DNA from: Lineus longissimus | Taxonomy: Eukaryota; Nemertea; Pilidiophora; Heteronemertea; Lineidae | DNA: 64,000 bases | Direction of reading: 5' to 3' | Assembly (NCBI RefSeq): GCF_910592395.1 | Contig: NC_088311.1 | Span: forward strand, 6,452,501 to 6,516,500 | Part shown: piece after piece, positions 57,768 to 64,000 of the stretch | How positions within the stretch are numbered: position 1 is the stretch's first letter | Layout: each line of letters starts with the position of its first letter | Program-made: the position numbers and the translations under genes | The notes under the pieces: model-generated | What the model was told of the DNA's origin: nothing | What the model saw: the letters and a program-made list of their open reading frames with translations, nothing else | The model's database searches: none

Positions 57768-60040
57768 AAATGTTGATGTTTCCTCGTGTCTGAGCAGATT
57801 ATCTATGATTTACTTCTTTCCTGGGTCGAACATTGATTTGTACTGATTATACCATAGGTTAGCTTCGCCATCAGTGGCAAATGGACCAATCACTAATAGT
57901 TCTTATATCTCTTTAGATGTAATTACAGGTGAATGATGCATGCATAATCTAATATATCTCGTGGACACACTATATGTATAACTCCAATATCCTTCAGATT
58001 GGTTCATTAGGCTAATTTGTCATGCAGGTGTGATGGCTAATAAAACATGCTGATGAGGACGTCTTGAGAACCAATATTGACAGTCATTGTCCTAGTGATT
58101 TTGCCTTCTATGTTCTTGAGGTATACATGGGTCGGCATAATGTGCCACTTACATAGTCCTGGGGGACAATAGGAATTGACAACGATTGTGATTACTCGAA
58201 GTGTCCTTGATGTTGAATATTGGAGTTGCAGATGATAAGGCTATAGATAAATCAAGTTATATTGAACAGTTAGCAGACATTTTGACAATTCCAACAATGC
58301 AGTTTTTCCAATATTGAAAAAATTATTCCTTTTCGGGGCAGGCCAGCTCGCGACGTTGGAGGGTCTGGTTGATTCTCGGCAAGCTAGAGAAAAGATTCTC
58401 ACACATTCTCCATTTCACCAAGATAATGGAAAGAGTTAAATCGGCTTAAACATCTGAGTAAATGACAAGATTTCATTCACCACCAGGCTTACATGGGTTA
58501 TATAAAGGAACCATTAAGTCTACACACTTTCTCTAATCAGTCACCTTATTGGCACTTTCTCCAGCATCTTTCATTATCGACATTATTCTCCAATAAATGA
58601 GAGACCGCCTTGCTTAAAACACTCCGCACGTAGGCAATTATCCGAAGCCGTTTTCTGGCTTTTAGGGGCCACTATATTAACCTTCATAGATTTGCTGGTC
58701 TTGCTAATCCAAGGTCTTCATTAGCCAGGGGAAAACAACATTGATGCAATGAAGAAGATAGTGGTCATGCAGGGATTATAGTTATCATATTATATGATAT
58801 GATATGTCACGATAATATGTGAGACACTATTCAAAAGAGGGCAATTTCTCTACTCGATCAAAGAAATAAAGCCGTTACGATACTGTCATTGGTGAATAGT
58901 AATGGTGAGCGATTAAGGTTTGACCAAAGGTACCACCATTTTGGCTAAAAGTTGAAATCCTAAAGCAATTAGAACTGCTTCAAAATGAAGTGAATGCCCA
59001 TTTAAACGAGGGAGGCTGTTCTCTGAAAAAAAGACGAGACTCCCACCCTTTGAAATTGGCATTCACATCGTTTTGAAAGAGTTCGAATTGCCTTAGGATT
59101 TCATGTTGTTGTCAAAATGGCGGTACCTATGGTCAACACTTGACTCTTTCACTGCCGAACGCGTATGTCAAGCCTGCTGACTCCTCTTCGTCTCTGAAGT
59201 TGGTCCAATAGTTTGTTCACTCTGTTGCCGATTCCTATTCAAGACTTGTCTTACTCCTCCTTTGATCTCTAATTCTCGCTTCACCCCTCAGTAGTGAGTT
59301 TATAGAAGCCCACATTAACCTAATGGTCAACCACATGGGGCCAATATACAAAGTCACAGCCAGCTCTTGTCACAGTATCGATTCAAATTTGTCTACTTGA
59401 GAAATATACGGAGAAGTTATCTGCATAATTTTCTCGATAGTTGGTATATGGTGTTTGTACAGTGTTATTGGGAAACTGTGCGTAGCTTTAGCAACTCTAG
59501 CTAATGCGTAAACACTTCAAAGATTTCGACCTCAACTTGGACATCCGGTGCTTGTATAGAGTGTTTGAAAAGCTTCTTTTTGCCAAGAATAGGAAGCATT
59601 CTTTCTAAGGTTAGAGGTAATTTTGTCTGGAACTTTTCGTGAATCGTCAATGTGCTTTTGATATTGAAGGACGAAATCAGTCTCAGACTTACAAATCATG
59701 GCCATTTCACAATCTAATACTTGCCACTTTCGTTTGGACACACGGACAAGGGTAAACCTCTATTCCTTCAAAACTCGTTTGGTGGGATGATTATGTTTGC
59801 CTTAGATGACACTGTGCCTACAACCTAATGCAGTTGTGGTAATCCTATGCATTATGCCTCCCAGCTCCAACCACCTGATATGTCACATATAACTGTGATG
59901 GTGATGGTGATACCGCAAATGTAAGCAAAAGCCGTTGGTTCGCGCCATGAATGCCATTCCATTATGTGGTCATGGTCTTATAAATGAAACAGTTACTATA
60001 GCTAGCCTGCGGGAGGCCGCTGAACGATTGTGGTTGAGGA
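57768..60040. other. no recognisable gene
   Basis: One minus-strand frame at 59532-59741 (GTG start) looks protein-like and contains an internal ATTT/GTAAGT donor-like site, but no acceptor was found. A palindrome-rich AT tract (ATATGATATGATATG) lies near 58793. Confidence 0.45.
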
Positions 60041-60191
60041 GAGATAGCCGGGATCCATGGCTTGATGATGGCAATGCTTTTGGTGGTTCGAGTGGAACCC
60101 TGCAATGAAATAGCTCATTCAACCATAGAGAGATAGCTGGGGTCCAAAGCTTGATGATGGTAATGCTTTTAATGGTTCAAGTGGAACCCGA
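60041..60191 (+). repeat. 89-bp tandem duplication, about 1.7 copies
   Basis: GAGATAGC(C/T)GGG(A/G)TCCA at 60041 recurs at 60130. CTTGATGATGG(C/T)AATGCTTTT and GGTTC(G/A)AGTGGAACCC follow in both. The GGTTC-GAACC pair makes a small hairpin in each copy. The copies are roughly 85-90 percent alike, more recent than most duplications here. Confidence 0.88.
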
Positions 60192-60374
60192 CCATTCAGA
60201 AGCTCTCTGAGAGGCTGGAATGTTCAGTTCGATATAAGTATGATACATGTTCATTAATACTGAGACCAGCAACGATGTTGGGCAGATGTGAGTCAACATC
60301 TGAATCGATATCTCAGATGATAGTCCATTTTCATGTAGCAGACCATGAGACAATCATTGAGCTGAAGGGCTCCC

Positions 60375-60470
60375 AGCCCCACTGCCAAAACTGATAATCG
60401 ACACTGATATTGCAGCTGATTGCAAGTATGAGTGCTTGGCTGATATATAAACTCCTGGGGCAGTGGGGTG
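60375..60470. repeat. inverted repeat CCCCACTGCC / GGCAGTGGGG
   Basis: CCCCACTGCC at about 60377 is the exact reverse complement of GGCAGTGGGG at about 60458, with roughly 70 bp between. A third related phrase, CACTGCCC, follows near 60502. The overlapping minus-strand 63-codon frame is not recognisable. Confidence 0.6.
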
Positions 60471-60847
60471 GAGTCCTATATAGTCTTTGCTCATTATCTC
60501 ACTGCCCAAAATTGGTGGGTACTGCTGCTGATTTTGGCAAAGCAATTTCTGGCATCGTGATTAAATAAAGAGAAGGTCAAATTCACGATAGTTTTCCCTT
60601 TGGCACCTGTCCCGACAACTAAACCCTCTATTTGGATGGAATCTTGCCAAAGTTAATGAATCTGTACTTTGTTAAACCCTGTCTGCTTAAAATGCGATTT
60701 ATTGGAAAAACTGCACATGGTGTAGTGTAATGTACTGCTGAAAATAGATACAGAGAATTTTCCAATGAAACTCATCATATCGTAAATGTCATTGTTAGTA
60801 TTAAGTTACGTTAGCACTAGTATGAGAGTTTATAGATTAGCTCACAC

Positions 60848-61090
60848 CTCCACTATTTGTACAACTCTGTATATCGTTGCGTGACGTGCAGCATTAAAGG
60901 TCCACGCATTCAAAAATTTGACATTTTTAATTGAAGTTGAAAGATTCCAATTGCCTTTAGACACACTGAATATAGATTTCAACATTGCCGTTGTGAGGAC
61001 AGATATACAAATACTAGAAATACCAAGTTTTAGCAAATTTGCATGCATGATCTGGACTACGGCATTGTGTATAACTGCATTTACTTTTTC
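60848..61090 (-). CDS. exon candidate, 243 nt in phase 0/0 (unrecognised)
   Basis: The minus-strand frame 60842-61156 is open for 104 codons from a GTG. TTTACTGGTGACTCAG before 61090 is a fair acceptor and GTGGAG/GTGTGA after 60848 a moderate donor. This gives a symmetric 81-codon exon, and only one of its three frames is open. The product is rich in hydrophobic and N/S residues (AVVQIMHANLLKLGISSI, LNAWTFNAARHATIYRVV) and looks like helical or leucine-rich structure, but I cannot place it in a family. Chance remains possible. Confidence 0.25.
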
Positions 61091-61156
61091 CTGAGTCACC
61101 AGTAAATTCAAACGGTGTAACCCGTTAAAGAAAACGTATGTCTCAAAATGTAACAC

Positions 61157-62155
61157 AAATGTTTACATAGATAATTAGAAAACCTTTTCAGCTATTGAAT
61201 TCCAGGTTGCCAATGGTTTCAGAAAAGTAAACGTTATTCTTTTTATTTATTTTCCTCTTTAGTGTATATTTTATTAACACGAAAACAGCTCTTAATGTTG
61301 AGTGTATTCATGTCTTTACAGATATGCTAACCTGGGTCGACTGAGACTCTTCTTAAAACTATCGAAGTTGGATTAACTAACATTTGTGATACAATACATT
61401 ATTCATTTTGCAAGGAGCACTTGGAATATACACAGGAGCACAGTAAGTAAAACAGTTTCTAATCTCTATGCACATATCATGTATATTTAAGTTTCCTTAA
61501 CGAGATTATGATGAGTTTTCAAGACCCTGCCCTCCTTATTACACAATCAGCCTGAATGCATATGGCACTGAAAATAGATACGGAGAATTGAAAGTCCCAC
61601 CAGACCCAGTTCAAAGGGACTATATGGGCAGCAGCTAGGTAGGCAAGATAAAGTTACACAAAGTCGCCAATAGGGGTCTCTGCCGTCGCAAATTACGTTG
61701 AAACTATTCACGTTTGTACGAGGAATATATCAGGTGGTGAATCAAACACGACCCAGTGCCCCTACTGTGCCTTTTAATCACCCGAAGAAGGCCTATTTAA
61801 CCCTCCCGCTCCTGCCTACTATCCCCCTTCAAACCGTGCATAATTGGACCCCTGGCTCCTACATGTACCTATTAGCCGAAAGAAACAATTCGATTGTTTT
61901 GACATCTTGGGGTCAAAGGGTTAACCTAGCCACCCCTGCAGCTAGCTACATGTAGCGTGCGTGTGATCACGGGGCCTTGACATAACACTGCCACGCATGT
62001 AGAGGTCTGGGAATATTGATCCCTCTTCTCGACAGAAATTTTGTAACATCGTTTCCATATTATATGAAATCAATAAGAAGTGTTCGGTGAAGACCGCGTC
62101 ATCTTCTGTTACCGGATCATCTGCTCATGTTACTGACGCTTGTACAGTGGGGAAG
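61157..62155. other. no recognisable gene
   Basis: An 85-codon plus-strand frame (61698-61955) is unassigned. The 22-base phrase TGAAAATAGATACGGAGAATTG at about 61567 nearly repeats one at about 60737 (TGAAAATAGATACAGAGAATT). Confidence 0.45.
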
Positions 62156-62380
62156 GAGGTCCTTTGCCCAGGAAACCAAGAAATGTAACTCAAATAATCT
62201 CTCTGTGCAAATAGCGTCACTGAGCAATATGCTGGTATCAAGCGTAGATTAATCTATGCTTGTTGGTATGCATATGTTACAAGCTCTCTGCATAGCACTG
62301 CTGTTAGCCAAATCCTTTGCCAGGGAAATCATGAAATTATGACTGGCAGCAAATAAGGTCACTGAGCAATATGCTGCTAT
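62156..62380 (+). repeat. diverged duplication, about 150-bp spacing
   Basis: CCTTTGCCCAGGAAACCAAGAAAT (from 62161) recurs as CCTTTGCCAGGGAAATCATGAAAT (from 62314). GTCACTGAGCAATATGCTG at 62216 recurs exactly at about 62360, with small indels between. Confidence 0.8.
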
Positions 62381-62904
62381 GCTCATTTACTATGGATTTT
62401 GTGTGTGTCTTGGTTGCCCCCATTGCCATCAGTTGATAAATCCTTGCCTTTATTCCGATGTGCTCATTTCCTTCTTCAGGCGGATGATACAAAGTACCAA
62501 ATTGTTTTATAGTAATGTGATGATATCATCTTGAGGGTGTGTGATATGGGTCTAAGTGATGGTGAGAGATGAAATCGGTACACGCTTTCTTTGTGTGGTT
62601 ATCCACAATTGTGTATTACATGAGTCTATTATGTAATGTTTTCATGTTATTGTCATAATATCAAAGAAATTTTTTCTCCTTGGTTTCGGTATATGAATGA
62701 TTTATATATGCAGTTGTTGCTGTGGTTTGCTCCCCAGTTGTTTTTAACCCTTTCACAAGTCCACGGTATTGAAAATTCAACATCATGATTTTTTCCTCAA
62801 CTGATCGCCAGGAACTCCCCAAGGATATCATTCAATTTTACATCAATCCTTGAACAAGGGTGTACAGAATTTCCTTTGACAGCTGCATCAGGTTGACCTA
62901 TATA

Positions 62905-62990
62905 GCAGGAACGAAGCGGCAACCAGACCAGGGCCTTCGAACTAAAAGCCGATGTCCTCACCAGTTTACAATCGTGCTACAGGACAAGAT
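62905..62990 (-). repeat. possible decayed tRNA-like SINE head
   Basis: On the minus strand AACTGGTGAGGACATCGGC, then CTTTTAG and TTCGAAGG, resemble the A-box and anticodon-arm region of lysine-type tRNA-derived SINEs. The B box is not convincing. It is listed only because the strand and layout resemble other SINE heads in the window. Confidence 0.25.
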
Positions 62991-64000
62991 CAATGCCTAG
63001 ATCCTACGCTACACTAGCCATGTAGCCTGCCTGGCGATAAGAGATGATGGATAGGTCTGCTCCTACAACACCCCGTAGACTATTTGTATATCGACTGTTC
63101 CTCATAACTGATAAATCACAAAGATACAACTGGCGTACCAGCGGCTGTCGATATTCATGGCCCGGCCGCCATGGCTCTCACATCGAGTTCAGTCGCTAGT
63201 GTAAATTTACGTTACAAATTAATTTCATCTTGGGGTGTATTTGCTACAAGATAGTGCATCGCAGCTCTCTCCTCAGATTCGTCCAAGGTATTGATGAAAT
63301 CTGGTCGAACCCCATCTTTCTGTCTCTATTAAGGGTTGAAGTCGTCCAACTTTCCAGATGGTTGGGTCATATGATGATTTCAATCATACAACTGTGTGGC
63401 CTCAAGTAAATGCACCCATTTTATCAAACGGAGAAAGTTGCCATTCCCATTAGTTGGTCCTGTTCAAGTTGAACACGCCCTTCATCCAGATCAGTTGATT
63501 GTGTGCCTTGTTGGTAAGATGTATGACTTCCTAAGCTGGTTAAGGCTAATTGAGTTGATTAGGCAGCTTGCCACATGTAGCGGCCAGGCTTTCCTCCAGC
63601 TATACACGGCCTGTCTCAACCTTATTCGGCATGACATCTCTGCCAATGGCAGCTCTATGGTTGCAGGGCTCGTTTGCTTGGCACATAGATCAAGATTGCA
63701 GCGCCATACGTGCAGGAATGTCAAGCGTGGAGATCCTGCTGTGGAGTTATTGAGTGGTAGGAGCATGGAAATGACTTGCAATAACTGTATATTGGCATCA
63801 TGCTGCTTTCCTTGCCAATCCATCATTGGCAGAGGTTTCTTGGGGACAATGAGAGTAAAATAGAGATGTGGATGAAATTGACAGAGCTTGTTGCTTATAA
63901 GACAAAAATAGACAGAAATGTGAAAGAATATACATGTACATGTAACAGGATGTGCTGTCTCTCTGGCAAAGGTTTGGAAAAGACTAAGTGGAAACTGACA
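62991..64000. other. no recognisable gene; both strands open at 63.4-63.86 kb
   Basis: The plus-strand frame 63396-63863 (155 codons from a GTG) overlaps a 111-codon minus-strand frame. Neither has a known domain; the plus-strand product is cysteine-rich (NNCILASCCFPC). Openness on both strands argues for base composition over coding, though an old transposon remnant is possible. TACATGTACATGTA lies at 63931-63944. Confidence 0.4.

Noticed and set aside
59340-59375. miR-2-like string (TCACAGCCAGCT)
   Set aside because: The 5' seed differs from the family and no hairpin partner is visible. Similar superficial hits to miR-31 (50820) and miR-92 (54222) were dropped for the same reason.
63396-63863. 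One of the longest open frames (155 codons) as a real gene
   Set aside because: It begins with GTG, has no known domain, and a 111-codon frame is open on the opposite strand over the same bases, which points to composition. It is kept only as a comment.

Overview
This looks like a window of animal nuclear DNA, probably from a marine invertebrate. It is AT-rich and has no bacterial gene density: no open frame exceeds about 160 codons, and most open stretches lack an ATG. It holds tandem arrays, fold-back repeats, tRNA-derived SINE-like modules and a decayed non-LTR reverse-transcriptase fragment. The palindrome ACATGT/TACATGTA recurs, which I associate with lophotrochozoan and deuterostome marine genomes. 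The species assignment is an inference. I recognise no complete protein-coding gene, no rRNA, no intact tRNA, no CRISPR array and no prokaryote-type defence or operon system.

Left part (1 to about 24.1 kb): mostly unique DNA with near-expected or high CpG. It contains several two-copy degenerate duplications (2.4, 2.7, 6.4, 11.1 and 15.7 kb), a MITE-like hairpin (4.66 kb), unrecognised minus-strand open frames at 10.9-11.1 and 17.8-18.6 kb, an RT pseudogene scrap (19.5 kb) and a 17-bp minisatellite (23.56 kb).

Boundary (24.1-24.75 kb): a CpG-dense patch carries a short plus-strand frame with a signal-peptide-like start. Immediately to its right CpG collapses, and it stays low through most of the remaining 39 kb. 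In invertebrates with mosaic methylation this pattern fits a CpG-rich promoter followed by a methylated gene body. My working hypothesis is therefore that much of 25-64 kb is intronic or genic, but I cannot join any exons.

Right part (25-64 kb): a 240-bp inverted repeat pair (26.2 and 27.5 kb), a cluster of nuclear-receptor-like half-sites (28.73 kb), a 96-bp satellite (32.5-33.3 kb), a 64-bp satellite with a 192-bp higher-order period (42.8-43.4 kb), a degenerate ~36-bp array (38.5 kb), three tRNA-like SINE modules (35.1, 52.4 and 57.6 kb), a G-quadruplex-type tract (57.7 kb) and C-runs (45.3-45.5 kb). Several short open segments are bounded by plausible splice sites, on the plus strand at 48.4 kb and on the minus strand at 35.5, 51.4, 56.2 and 60.8 kb. 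They are listed as low-confidence exon candidates because such combinations also arise by chance.

The most striking structure is the 96-bp satellite. Its unit length is a multiple of three, one frame has no stop, and it encodes a 25-bp snapback hairpin in each repeat.
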